64,000 nucleotides of DNA from an uncultured Spirochaetales bacterium (GCA_934271365.1 CAKQRI010000004.1:12852-76851), one strand, 5' to 3'. Shown: positions 51,807 through 60,330, counted from the first letter of the stretch. Notes: a model not told the origin generated them from the letters alone. Numbers and translations: made by a program.

Positions 51807-53121
51807 TCAACAGCTTCTGATGTTTTTCCTTATTTCAATAGCTACAAAAACTGAAGTAATCAGCTCTGTAACTGTCATCGCAAGCCATAGTGATTCCGGA
51901 TATATCAGAGGAAGAATCATAATCATGATACTGCTTAGCACAATGCCTCTCATCACAGATACAGCAAAAGCAGTTGAATGCTTCTCAATTGCCTGGAAAT
52001 AATATGATGAATATACATTAAAAGGAAGCAGTAAATATGAGAGCGAATACAGTCTGATTGCTCTTGCGGACATTTCTATCATCCCAGCCTTTGGGGTAAA
52101 GAATATCTTCAGTGTTCCGATAGGAAAGATCTCGGAAAACAACATGAAAAGAAAACCGAATATAAATGATGTGATTATCCCAAGCTTCAATGCATCATTT
52201 ATCCTGCTAGAGCATGAGGCTCCGAAATTTGCAGATATTATTGGCTGAGAAGACTCCCCCTATACTGTATGCTGAACAGGTTACAATCGTGCTTATATTT
52301 ATTATAGGGCCGTAAACAGACAATGCATCAGGACCTAGATATCTCATAATCTGCCTATTGAATAGCACTGTCATAACCCCCATTGAGACATCTACAACAA
52401 AAGTTGATGCGCCTGATCTTATTACCAGGAAGATATCATGAAGCAGGTTCTGAGGCATAAGAATCCTAAGGGTATTCTTCTTAAGGACAAAATGAGCGCA
52501 CATGATGATAAATGTTACAAACGCACCCAATCCGGTAGCTAGTCCAGCTCCGAAAATCCCAAGATTCATTGGAAATACAAAAAGATAGTCACATACTGCA
52601 TTGAGCACACCTCCAAAGAGCACAGCAAATGCTGCAAGCTCAGGATCATTATCATTTCTGAGGAATGCAGCGAGCATCTGATTCATCAGGAAAAGCGGAA
52701 ATACAAATTTTATTGGATACAAATAGATTTCTGCAAGCTCAATAAGGCTTTCATTACCTCCGAAAAAAGCAAGGCACTTTCTTGAAAAGAAAAGAAGGAT
52801 CAGCCATTCAATTGAAGAAAGTATTATTGATCCTATAACCGATGCTGTGAAGAACTCATTCTCTCCGTCCTTTCCGCTTCCCCTTCTTATACTGAATAGA
52901 ACAGAGCCTCCGATTCCCATTAGAAGCCCAGACGCATATATTATGTTCCATAGAGGTGCAATCACAGCAAGAGCAGCTGTACCATCTGGTCCCTGACTCT
53001 GGCCAACCATGGCCATGTCTACAATTGAATATATGGAAGAGATCAGCACACTGCCGATAGCGGCTGAAAGATACCTCGCATATATCTTCTTTATATCATC
53101 TCTAAGCAGATCAAGTTTCAT
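51807..53121 (-). pseudogene. MATE family efflux transporter, frameshifted in a G5 tract
   Basis: The N-terminal 300 residues (start MKLDLLRDD, set by GGAG 7 nt upstream) and the C-terminal part lie in different frames. The break is in a run of five G on the coding strand (plus-strand 52256-52260). Dropping one G gives SAYSIGESSQPIISANFGA and a continuous protein of about 437 residues, normal for MATE exporters. This may be a sequencing error, a real mutation or slippage. The gene is preceded by a terminator and a tandem structured leader, so its regulation looks intact. Confidence 0.87.
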
Positions 53122-53134
53122 TCCTTCTCTCCAT

Positions 53135-53182
53135 AAAAAAAGACCGGATGAGAAAACAGCCCACAATAGTTCTCTTATCCGG
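53135..53182 (-). terminator. Regulatory intrinsic terminator in the MATE leader
   Basis: On the minus strand CCGGATAAGAGAAC pairs with GTTTTCTCATCCGG (14 positions, one mismatch, one G-U) around an 11-nt loop and is followed within 2 nt by seven T. It ends 14 nt before the MATE start codon. Its 5' arm is the last block of the second structured unit, so folding of that unit would prevent the terminator. Confidence 0.85.
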
Positions 53183-53271
53183 CATTCCTGTACGCAGGAA
53201 AAGCCTCCGGGAAAAACTGGAATGTCATCTTATCCGGTCTCACAGCATACGGCTGCAAAGCCTCCGATACA
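53173..53271 (-). ncRNA. Tandem structured leader RNA, candidate riboswitch before a MATE gene
   Basis: Two units on the minus strand. Each has block CGGAGGCTTT, a stem-loop with GTA in its loop, and block CCGGATAAGA: unit A 53266-53228 (hairpin GCAGC-CGTAT-GCTGT), unit B 53209-53173 (hairpin TTCCTG-CGTA-CAGGAA). The self-complementary CCGG ends can pair within a unit. The final CCGGATAAGA of unit B is also the 5' arm of the terminator, the usual expression platform of an ON switch. Known riboswitches before MATE genes include guanidine-IV (mepA motif); identity to that class is not verified. Confidence 0.6.
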
Positions 53272-53275
53272 GTTT

Positions 53276-53305
53276 TATCTATCATTTAAGCTGCAATAAT
53301 GTCAA
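53276..53305 (-). promoter_or_regulatory. Candidate promoter of the MATE leader
   Basis: On the minus strand a perfect TTGACA (53300-53305) lies 18 nt from TAGATA (53276-53281), a weak -10. The transcript would begin at about 53269, immediately before the first structured unit. Confidence 0.5.
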
Positions 53306-53328
53306 TTGAATATTTTTTAAGAAAGCTA

Positions 53329-53387
53329 TTGACAAACGTTACTACTAACAGTAACAATATAATCACACAGTTACTATTAACAGTAAC
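53329..53387 (+). promoter_or_regulatory. Promoter of the second TrpXYZ-type operon with two operator-like palindromes
   Basis: TTGACA (53329-53334) is followed 17 nt later by TAACAA, and a perfect TATAAT lies at 53358-53363. Two near-identical 18-bp inverted repeats, GTTACT-N6-AGTAAC, are at 53338-53355 and 53370-53387, differing at one base of the centre and spaced 32 bp (about three helical turns) centre to centre. They cover the promoter and the transcription start, the layout of a repressor-controlled gene. Confidence 0.7.
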
Positions 53388-53405
53388 ATATCCTAGGAGG
53401 AGAAC

Positions 53406-53435
53406 ATGAGACATTATTCAAGGAGCTGGCGCTAA
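53406..53435 (+). CDS. Nine-residue leader peptide MRHYSRSWR
   Basis: A tiny ORF with a perfect AGGAGG 5 nt before the ATG, ending at TAA. It contains His, Tyr and Trp codons and three Arg codons. It lies between the operator region and the binding-protein gene, which starts 63 nt later with its own GGAAGG site. A role as a translated sensor (attenuation or arrest) is plausible. The only structure seen nearby is TGGC-GCTAA-GCCA at the stop; no terminator is evident. Confidence 0.55.
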   Translation: MRHYSRSWR

Positions 53436-53498
53436 GCCATAGGAAGAAGATTAAAGCCCAGACAAAGAATCATACTCTAATAAAGGAAGGTTAAAGAA

Positions 53499-54536
53499 AT
53501 GAAGAAGATCATCGCAGCAATATTAATAACAGCACTTTCAATCACAGCACTTTTTGCTGGCGGAACAAAAGAAGCAGGAGATGCTTCAGTAAAGACTTAC
53601 AGAATCGGAATCTGCAATTTCGTAGATGATGCATCCCTTAATCAGATCTGTGAAAACATTCAGGCAGAGCTGAAAGAGATTGAAGCTGAAAAGAATGTCA
53701 GATTCATCATAGACTATGATAATGCAAATGCCGATGCTAATGTAATGAGCCAGATCATATCAAATTTCATTGCAAATAAGTCAGATCTGATGATTGGCGT
53801 TGCAACACCAGTGGCAATGACAATGCAGGCTGCAACGGAAGACAATAAGATACCTGTTGTATTTGCCGCTGTATCAGATCCTGTCTCAACAGGCATTGTA
53901 GAGTCAATGGAAGCACCTGGTGCTAACATAACAGGAACATCAGATTACCTTGATACCGCTGCGATAATGAATCTCATTCTTGCACTCAATCCATCAATAA
54001 AGCGTGTGGGACTCCTGTATGATGCAGGTCAGGATTCATCAGCGACTCCGATTAAGGCTGCAAGAGAATATCTGAAGGGAAAGGGAATAGAAATCATTGA
54101 GAGGACAGGAACAACAGTAGATGAGGTAATTCTGGCAGCAAATGCACTGGTATCAGATAAGGTAGAAGCTGTATTCACACCAACCGACAATACAATCATG
54201 ACAGCAGAGCTCTCAATATATGAAATCCTTGCAAAGGCTGGAATACCACACTTCACAGGAGCAGATTCATTCGCCCTCAACGGTGCATTCCTCGGATATG
54301 GCGTAGATTATGCAAATCTTGGAAGAGTCACAGGCAGAATGGCTGCTGAGATTCTGCTAGAAGGAAAGAATCCTGCCACAACACCTGTCATCACTTTCGA
54401 TAATGGTACAGCAACAGTCAATGAAGAGATAACAGCTGAGCTTGGACTTGATTTCAATACTGTAAAGGCAGCATTTGAACCATACTGCACAAAAGTCAAT
54501 TCAATCAGAACAGCAGAAAGCTTCTCTGATCTATAA
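53499..54536 (+). CDS. TrpX-type ABC substrate-binding protein, second copy
   Basis: 345 residues with signal peptide MKKIIAAILITALSITALFAGG. The ABC_sub_bind pattern is clear: TYRIGICNFVDDASLNQICENIQ, GIVESMEAPGANITGTSDYLDTAA, SIKRVGLLYDAGQDSS, AVFTPTDNTIMTAELSIYEI. It shares fold and gene order with 50708-51664 but is clearly diverged, so it may have another ligand. GGAAGG 8 nt before the ATG. Confidence 0.93.
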   Translation: MKKIIAAILITALSITALFAGGTKEAGDASVKTYRIGICNFVDDASLNQICENIQAELKEIEAEKNVRFIIDYDNANADANVMSQIISNFIANKSDLMIGVATPVAMTMQAATEDNKIPVVFAAVSDPVSTGIVESMEAPGANITGTSDYLDTAAIMNLILALNPSIKRVGLLYDAGQDSSATPIKAAREYLKGKGIEIIERTGTTVDEVILAANALVSDKVEAVFTPTDNTIMTAELSIYEILAKAGIPHFTGADSFALNGAFLGYGVDYANLGRVTGRMAAEILLEGKNPATTPVITFDNGTATVNEEITAELGLDFNTVKAAFEPYCTKVNSIRTAESFSDL

Positions 54537-54546
54537 GGAATAGAAG

Positions 54547-55476
54547 ATGATCACAACAGTATTAGCTCTGGGCTCAACAGCCCTTGAGCTTGGACTTATC
54601 AGCTCGCTGACAGTCTTAGCATTATTCTTAAGCTATACAATGCTTAACGTATGTGACCTATCTACAGACGGCTGCTTCACATTAGGAGCAGCCGTTGGTG
54701 CTGTAGTAGCAATATCCGGTCACCCTTACCTATCACTTCCGGCTGCAATGATTGCAGGAATGCTATCAGGTCTTATAACTGCGCTTCTGCAGACGAAAAT
54801 GGGTGTAGATAGCCTGCTCTCTGGCATCATTGTCAACACAGCGCTTTATTCAATCAACATTGCGATAATGAAAGGCTCGTCACTTCTGAATATGAATAAG
54901 ACAGAAACAATTTTCACAAAGTCAAAAGCTCTGCTTGAGAATACATTTCTCGCATCTTATTACAGGCTCTTCTCTGTTATTCTGATTGTAATCATAGCAG
55001 TTGCTCTGCTGACGCTATTCCTGCGGACAAAGCTGGGACTGGCAATCAGAGCTACAGGAAACAATCCAGATATGGTTAAGACTTCCTCAATCAACCCTGC
55101 ATTCACAACAATCATAGGACTGATGTTCTCATCAGCCCTCACAGCTCTTTCAGGCTGCCTTCTTGCACAGAGCCAGAAATCAGTTAATGTGACAATCGGC
55201 TCTGGAATGGTTACCATTGCACTTGCATCTCTTCTTATCGGGAATGCTTTCATGGGAAGAGGAAGCATACTGAAGCGTGCTATCGGAGCTGTTCTCGGAG
55301 CTTTCATATTCCGTCTGGTATACACAATTGCCCTGAGATTCAACCTTCCGGCATATATGCTGAAGCTCGTATCATCTGTAATTGTCATCGCTGCAATTTC
55401 TGGGCCATATTTCAAGAAGAGGCTTCCAGAGTACAGAAGAATAAGAGAAGCTAAAAAGGAGGCCAGGAATGCTTGA
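54547..55476 (+). CDS. TrpY-type ABC transporter permease, second copy
   Basis: A 309-residue membrane protein; MLNVCDLSTDGCFTLGAAVGA and GLAIRATGNNPDMVKTSSINPA match the permease of the first operon. Overlaps the ATPase gene by 8 nt. Confidence 0.92.
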   Translation: MITTVLALGSTALELGLISSLTVLALFLSYTMLNVCDLSTDGCFTLGAAVGAVVAISGHPYLSLPAAMIAGMLSGLITALLQTKMGVDSLLSGIIVNTALYSINIAIMKGSSLLNMNKTETIFTKSKALLENTFLASYYRLFSVILIVIIAVALLTLFLRTKLGLAIRATGNNPDMVKTSSINPAFTTIIGLMFSSALTALSGCLLAQSQKSVNVTIGSGMVTIALASLLIGNAFMGRGSILKRAIGAVLGAFIFRLVYTIALRFNLPAYMLKLVSSVIVIAAISGPYFKKRLPEYRRIREAKKEARNA

Positions 55477-56254
55477 GCTTATCGGGGTTTCAAAAACATT
55501 CAACCCAGGGACCTTATTTGAGAAAAAAGCCTTAGACAATGTAAATCTCAATGTCAAAGATGGCGATTTCATATCAATAATCGGTGCGAATGGTGCAGGT
55601 AAATCAACGCTGTTCAATGCAATCTGCGGCTCATTTCTTACAGATAGCGGCAAAATCATATTAGACCACGAGGATATAACTCTGCTTCCTGACCATAAAA
55701 GAGCAAGGGTAATAGGAAGGCTATTCCAGGATCCGATGAGAGGCTCAGCACCAGGAATGAGCATAGAAGAGAATCTAGCTCTGGCTGCAGGTCATGGGGG
55801 ATGGCTGAGCACTGTGTCCAAAGCGGACAAAGAGCTTTTCAGAGAACGGCTATCACTGCTAGGAATGGGGCTTGAAGATAGGATGAAGCAGCCTGTTGGA
55901 CTATTATCTGGAGGCCAGAGACAGGCACTTACCCTGCTTATGGCAACATTCAACCCTCCAAAGCTCCTGCTTCTTGATGAGCACACTGCTGCACTTGATC
56001 CACAGACAGCAGAAAAGGTTCTAGCTCTCACTGATAAGATTGTCAGAGATAATAAGCTCACCTGCCTGATGATCACTCATAACATGGAATCTGCGCTTAA
56101 GCAGGGAAACAGAACAATAATGATGAATAAAGGCAGCATAATCTACGATGTAGAGGGAAAGGAAAGAGAAGGCCTTTCCGTACAGGATCTCTTAGATCAC
56201 TTCAGAAACGCTTCCGGTAAGGCTCTTGATAACGACAGAATGCTGATGATCTGA
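55469..56254 (+). CDS. TrpZ-type ABC transporter ATP-binding protein, second copy
   Basis: A 261-residue ATPase: GANGAGKST, LSGGQRQALTLLMATFNPPKLLLLDEHTAALDP. Very similar in its motifs to 48982-49779. Last gene before a bidirectional terminator. Confidence 0.93.
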   Translation: MLELIGVSKTFNPGTLFEKKALDNVNLNVKDGDFISIIGANGAGKSTLFNAICGSFLTDSGKIILDHEDITLLPDHKRARVIGRLFQDPMRGSAPGMSIEENLALAAGHGGWLSTVSKADKELFRERLSLLGMGLEDRMKQPVGLLSGGQRQALTLLMATFNPPKLLLLDEHTAALDPQTAEKVLALTDKIVRDNKLTCLMITHNMESALKQGNRTIMMNKGSIIYDVEGKEREGLSVQDLLDHFRNASGKALDNDRMLMI

Positions 56255-56272
56255 ATCTGCTTTATAAAGAAG

Positions 56273-56303
56273 AAGGCTCCAAGCACTTGCCTGGAGCCTT
56301 TTG
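56273..56303. terminator. Bidirectional terminator
   Basis: AAGGCTCCA and TGGAGCCTT pair perfectly over 9 bp with a 10-nt loop, with T (plus) and mixed T (minus) flanks, between the convergent ABC ATPase and metallo-beta-lactamase genes. Confidence 0.8.
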
Positions 56304-56313
56304 CTTTCAGTAT

Positions 56314-57051
56314 TCAGATTTCATATTTTCTGAGCAGAATAGGTAGCTCAGATGCTTTGAATATCTTCAATGCTTCCTCTGAGATTGCTTTTCTCCTATC
56401 AGACGAAGCTGGAAGATGTACAAGATACAGTCGCTCAGCATTGAGTCTAACCGCAAGCCCTGCAGCATCAGAAGCACTCTGATGGCCTTTCTTTGTAAGC
56501 ATCTCCTCATCACATCCAAGTCCAGAGCTTTCTGTAATAAGAACATCAGCTGAAGAAAGAATGGAGCATTCTTTTATAGGCCTTGTATCAGATGTATAGA
56601 CCAGACATCTGCCATCAGCTTCAGCTTTTATACCATAGCTTTCAGATGTGTGATCCGTCTTAAATGGAACAATCTCCATTCCAGCAACTTCAAATGGCCC
56701 AAGAACCTTCAAATCTATGCTGAAGATTCCCTTCTTCTCCCTTATTCTGAAAAGATCAATCATTGATGATACAATATCAAGAACGTGCTGGGATGCAGTT
56801 ATCAGAAGAGGTTCCTTCCTTCCAGATAACCATAGCTGGTGAAGAAGAGACGGAAGTGCATAGATGTGATCTATATGCTCATGTGTCAGGATAATAGCTC
56901 TGAGATCATCCAATCCAACTGCTTCTGCAAGATTGCCTGAGACATCTACGAGAACAGATGAATCATCTCTTCTGATGATGATTGATGTATTAGAGCCTGA
57001 GGCATCCTGGATGCTTCCAGAGATGCCTAGGAATTCCACAGAAAAGCTCAT
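56314..57051 (-). CDS. Metallo-beta-lactamase fold hydrolase (RNase Z-like)
   Basis: 245 residues. The metal motif THEHIDH (His57, His59, Asp61, His62), TSDTRP and LVHLPASSD are typical of the RNase Z/PhnP branch. Start MSFSVEFLGISGS overlaps the tctA stop by 4 nt; a longer frame lies inside tctA. It could be a phosphodiesterase or a lactone/thioester hydrolase acting with the tricarboxylate transporter; it lacks the long RNase Z arm, so a tRNA role is less likely. Confidence 0.83.
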   Translation of the reverse strand: MSFSVEFLGISGSIQDASGSNTSIIIRRDDSSVLVDVSGNLAEAVGLDDLRAIILTHEHIDHIYALPSLLHQLWLSGRKEPLLITASQHVLDIVSSMIDLFRIREKKGIFSIDLKVLGPFEVAGMEIVPFKTDHTSESYGIKAEADGRCLVYTSDTRPIKECSILSSADVLITESSGLGCDEEMLTKKGHQSASDAAGLAVRLNAERLYLVHLPASSDRRKAISEEALKIFKASELPILLRKYEI

Positions 57052-58571
57052 GCTTTCTTTTCCTTTCGCTTTCTGCTTATAATCGGCAGAACAATTGTAA
57101 GGATTGCAATTATAATGAAAATCCAGCATATAGGCTTTGTGAAGAATGTAAGATAATTTCCACCCGCAAGCTTAACTGCCCTTCTGAAGCTCTCCTCGAA
57201 CATGCTGCCAAGGATAAGGCCAAGCACAATAGGAGCAATAGGATAACCATCCTTCTTAAGGAAATAGCCAATGATTCCCATCACAAGAGATATGCCCATG
57301 TAATAGATTCCTGTTGAAACAGACTGCCCTGCAACAGCAAATGATCCGACATAAGAGAGAACAAGAATGACTGGCAGGAGAATCTTCTGCGAAATCTTCA
57401 GGATTTTCGGATATACTCTGACACCTGCAAGCTGGAATACAGCCATGAAGGTATTAGCAATGAACATAGTGATGAAGATTGCATATACAAGAGGCATATT
57501 CTGCTGGAACAGCTGGAAGCCTGGTGTAACACCCTTGATCATAAGAGCTCCGATAAGAACAGCAGTTGCAGCATCTCCTGGAATGCCAAGAGCAAGTGCT
57601 GGGATCAGAGCTCCGCCTGTAACAGCATTGTTTGCAACTTCAGGAGCCATGACTCCCTCGAGACATCCTGTTCCTGGCTTATCAAGCTTGCCTTTGCTTG
57701 ATGCACAGATGCCCTCTGCAGCATTTCTTGACATGAATACAGCAATTGAGGCTCCTGTTCCTGGAATAGCACCGACTAATGTACCGATTCCGAGGCTGGA
57801 GATAATGATCTTCCACATATCGCGGAGCTTTCTAAGAGGAGGGAATATCTTCTCTATTTTTGTTTCAACAGGTTTTGCCTGAGGCTTTGTCAGATTGGAT
57901 ATCTCAAAGAACACCTGGCTTACACCATAGAGACCGATAAGCGTTGCAGTAAGATCAAGCCCTTTTGCAAGAGGAGTATGTGCAAAGAAAGATGAGAATG
58001 GGATTCTGAGCTGACCGCTGAATGGATCTGTGCCAAGGAAAGCAAGAGCCATGCCGAATGCTCCCATAAGCAGTCCCTTAAGAATGTTCTTTCCACTGAC
58101 AGATGCTATGATTACTAGACCAACAAGAGCAAGTGTGGTCTTCTCTGCTGGGCCAAATGCAAGCGTAAGCTTTGCAATCAGAGGAGAGAAGAACACAAGG
58201 AATACAAGCGATCCCATACCACCTATAAAAGATGCTACAACAGCACCACCAAGTGCCTGTCCTGCCATTCCCTTCTTAGTCATCAGCTGTCCATCCTCAA
58301 CAGTTGCGATTGCATTAGGGTTTCCTGGAATTCCAAGAAGAATAGCAGGAATAGATGCACCGCATACAGCACCACAGTAAACAGCAAGAAGCATTCCTAT
58401 TCCTGTTGCTGTAGGAAGCTGGAAGCTGATCGGCATCACGAGTGCGATTCCCATTGTTGCAGTAAGGCCTGGTAGAGCCCCTAGAATGATTCCCAGAACA
58501 GAGCCGAATGCACACCAAAGTATTGTAGACAGGTTCAATACCTGCCCAAGTCCCTGAATAAAAGCGTCCAT
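57048..58571 (-). CDS. tctA: Tripartite tricarboxylate transporter, large membrane subunit
   Basis: A 507-residue protein with about 12 transmembrane segments. LGALPGLTATMGIALVMPISF and AIPGTGASIAVFMSRNAAEG are the two diagnostic TctA Gly-rich repeats. Imports citrate or other carboxylates with ion coupling. Ten nt after tctB. Confidence 0.95.
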   Translation of the reverse strand: MDAFIQGLGQVLNLSTILWCAFGSVLGIILGALPGLTATMGIALVMPISFQLPTATGIGMLLAVYCGAVCGASIPAILLGIPGNPNAIATVEDGQLMTKKGMAGQALGGAVVASFIGGMGSLVFLVFFSPLIAKLTLAFGPAEKTTLALVGLVIIASVSGKNILKGLLMGAFGMALAFLGTDPFSGQLRIPFSSFFAHTPLAKGLDLTATLIGLYGVSQVFFEISNLTKPQAKPVETKIEKIFPPLRKLRDMWKIIISSLGIGTLVGAIPGTGASIAVFMSRNAAEGICASSKGKLDKPGTGCLEGVMAPEVANNAVTGGALIPALALGIPGDAATAVLIGALMIKGVTPGFQLFQQNMPLVYAIFITMFIANTFMAVFQLAGVRVYPKILKISQKILLPVILVLSYVGSFAVAGQSVSTGIYYMGISLVMGIIGYFLKKDGYPIAPIVLGLILGSMFEESFRRAVKLAGGNYLTFFTKPICWIFIIIAILTIVLPIISRKRKEKKA

Positions 58572-58581
58572 TACAAACCTC

Positions 58582-59286
58582 CTACCAGTTTATTATTCCA
58601 GGTGCCATAGAGACCATGAAGAACTGCTTGAAAACGATATATAAGAAAAGTGTCACAGCATATGAGATCATCGCAGCTAGCATAAGCCTCTTTGTTGCGG
58701 CATTCTTTACTCTCTTATAACCAAAAATACAGACCAGAACCAGAATAAGCGCAACAATCAGACAAGATATGAATGCTGTTACATTTGAATTTCCGAATAT
58801 CTGAGGAATGACATGCCGTCTTCCAAGACTAAGCAGAGTTCTTGTGGCAAATCTGAAAATCGTATAGACAGCAATTGTTGATATCTCTGATACAGCAAAT
58901 GCCAGAGCATGCTTTTTAAAGCTGACCTTCTCTTCTCCGATTGAAGTATAGAGATCTGTGAGAACGAATAGAAGTATTGATGAGGATAGGACAAAACCCA
59001 ATATCTTATGCAGAACTACATACAGGATTGCTGAAATGAATGTGATAAGGAATATCCTCTTCTCTTCCTTATCTGTTTTCTTCTCTGCAGAAGGACGTTC
59101 TGTGATTGTAATAAAAAGAAAACCAAAGAACATGAAAATGGAGAGGACAAGAGGAAGAAGCATTCCACCTGGATCTCCTCCGACTTCATCTCCGATCATC
59201 TTACTGCTTCCATTTGATACAACATAAATGAAATACAGCAAAGAGATTACTGTAAGTGTTAATGGCAGTGGCTTGACTTTCTTCAT
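58582..59286 (-). CDS. tctB: Tripartite tricarboxylate transporter, small membrane subunit
   Basis: About 234 residues, longer than the usual 150 or so, with six or more hydrophobic segments. Assigned by position between tctC and tctA and by its membrane pattern. ATG at 59286 has GGAGG 10 nt upstream; a GTG two codons earlier is an alternative. A terminator hairpin lies between it and tctC. Confidence 0.82.
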   Translation of the reverse strand: MKKVKPLPLTLTVISLLYFIYVVSNGSSKMIGDEVGGDPGGMLLPLVLSIFMFFGFLFITITERPSAEKKTDKEEKRIFLITFISAILYVVLHKILGFVLSSSILLFVLTDLYTSIGEEKVSFKKHALAFAVSEISTIAVYTIFRFATRTLLSLGRRHVIPQIFGNSNVTAFISCLIVALILVLVCIFGYKRVKNAATKRLMLAAMISYAVTLFLYIVFKQFFMVSMAPGIINW

Positions 59287-59305
59287 CTGCACTTAGCCTC
59301 CATAT

Positions 59306-59335
59306 AAAAAAGTAAGAAGGGGTTGCCCCCTTCTT
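59306..59335 (-). terminator. Intra-operon terminator between tctC and tctB
   Basis: On the minus strand AAGAAGGGG-GCAA-CCCCTTCTT (9-bp stem) is followed by AC and six T. It lies within the operon, so it would let only part of transcription continue, giving more binding protein than membrane subunits. Confidence 0.83.
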
Positions 59336-59346
59336 TTTCATGGGAA

Positions 59347-60330
59347 TCAGATCTTATAAAGACCAGCTTCCTTTAAAATCGGCTCGTACTGAGCGATATA
59401 GTCTTCATGAGCTTTCTTTGCATCATCAAGCTTTGTGAACTGAGGAATTATTCCGCTGTTCTTCATGAATGTCTGGAATGCATCAGAATTGAATGCCTTC
59501 TCTGCAGTATCAGCAAGCCACTTCTTAACAGAATCAGGAGTGCCATCCTTTACCATGATTGATCTGAAAGAACCAGCAGGAACCTTTACGTTAGGATAGC
59601 CAACCTCACTGAGTGTAGGCACATCCTTTAAGAGGTCAAGAGCACTGTGATCAGAACCAAGAATAACAAGAGGACGGAAGTTATCAATATTCGCTACAAC
59701 CTCACTCTGGCTGAATACACCAACATCGCAATGTCCACCAAGAACACTTGCGATCAAGTCAGCTCCACCATTGAAAGGTGTTACATTGAATGTCTTATCA
59801 AAAGCAAGGTTGATGCCTACACATGCAACGCCTGTAGCGCCACCCATTCCAGCATTGCCGAAAGAAATCTTTCCTGGATTCTCTTTTGCAGCATTAACGA
59901 GATCCTCAAAGCTTGTCCAAGGCTTGTCTTTTCTTACTGCGATGATAAAAGGATCAAGGTTCAGGCCTACTACATAATCCATAGCCTTGTAGCCTTCTGT
60001 GAGCCCCTGCATTGTTGCAGCGATTGTATGGGTTCCGCCTGCAAGAAGAGTATAGCCATCAGCTTCTGAATTAAGAACCTCATTTGTTCCTGTTGCAGTA
60101 CCTGCACCAGTCACGTTTGTAACGATGAAGTTCTGTCCAGAAATCTTCTTCATCTCTTCAGCAAGTGTTCTGAAGATCATATCTGTAGAACCGCCTGCAG
60201 CCTGTGGGCATACAATAGTGATTGTCTTTTCAGGATCAGGGTAAGTGCTTTCTTCTGCACCCATAGCAAAAAGACTTACTGAAAAAGACAGTAAAACAAC
60301 TAAAATAGCTACAATTTTTCTGAGTTTCAT
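59347..60330 (-). CDS. tctC: Tripartite tricarboxylate transporter substrate-binding protein
   Basis: A 327-residue periplasmic binding protein of the TTT/Bug family with a signal peptide (ILVVLLSFSVSLFAMG). TITIVCPQAAGGSTDMIFRTLAEEM, VVNVTGAGTATGTNEV-like and SFGNAGMGGATGVA segments are typical. AGGAGG 6 nt before ATG. It heads tctCBA-MBL. Ligand likely a di- or tricarboxylate. Confidence 0.93.
   Translation of the reverse strand: MKLRKIVAILVVLLSFSVSLFAMGAEESTYPDPEKTITIVCPQAAGGSTDMIFRTLAEEMKKISGQNFIVTNVTGAGTATGTNEVLNSEADGYTLLAGGTHTIAATMQGLTEGYKAMDYVVGLNLDPFIIAVRKDKPWTSFEDLVNAAKENPGKISFGNAGMGGATGVACVGINLAFDKTFNVTPFNGGADLIASVLGGHCDVGVFSQSEVVANIDNFRPLVILGSDHSALDLLKDVPTLSEVGYPNVKVPAGSFRSIMVKDGTPDSVKKWLADTAEKAFNSDAFQTFMKNSGIIPQFTKLDDAKKAHEDYIAQYEPILKEAGLYKI

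Noticed and set aside
53200..53266. Plus-strand AAAGCCTCCG blocks reminiscent of the cyclic-di-GMP-I (GEMM) riboswitch
   Set aside because: The rest of the GEMM core and its tetraloop-receptor arrangement are not seen, and the expression platform (terminator with T7) exists only on the minus strand.
56314..57129. Longer start for the metallo-beta-lactamase gene at 57129
   Set aside because: The extra 26 residues lie over the 3' end of tctA and do not resemble the family; the ATGA overlap at 57048-57051 is the usual operon junction.
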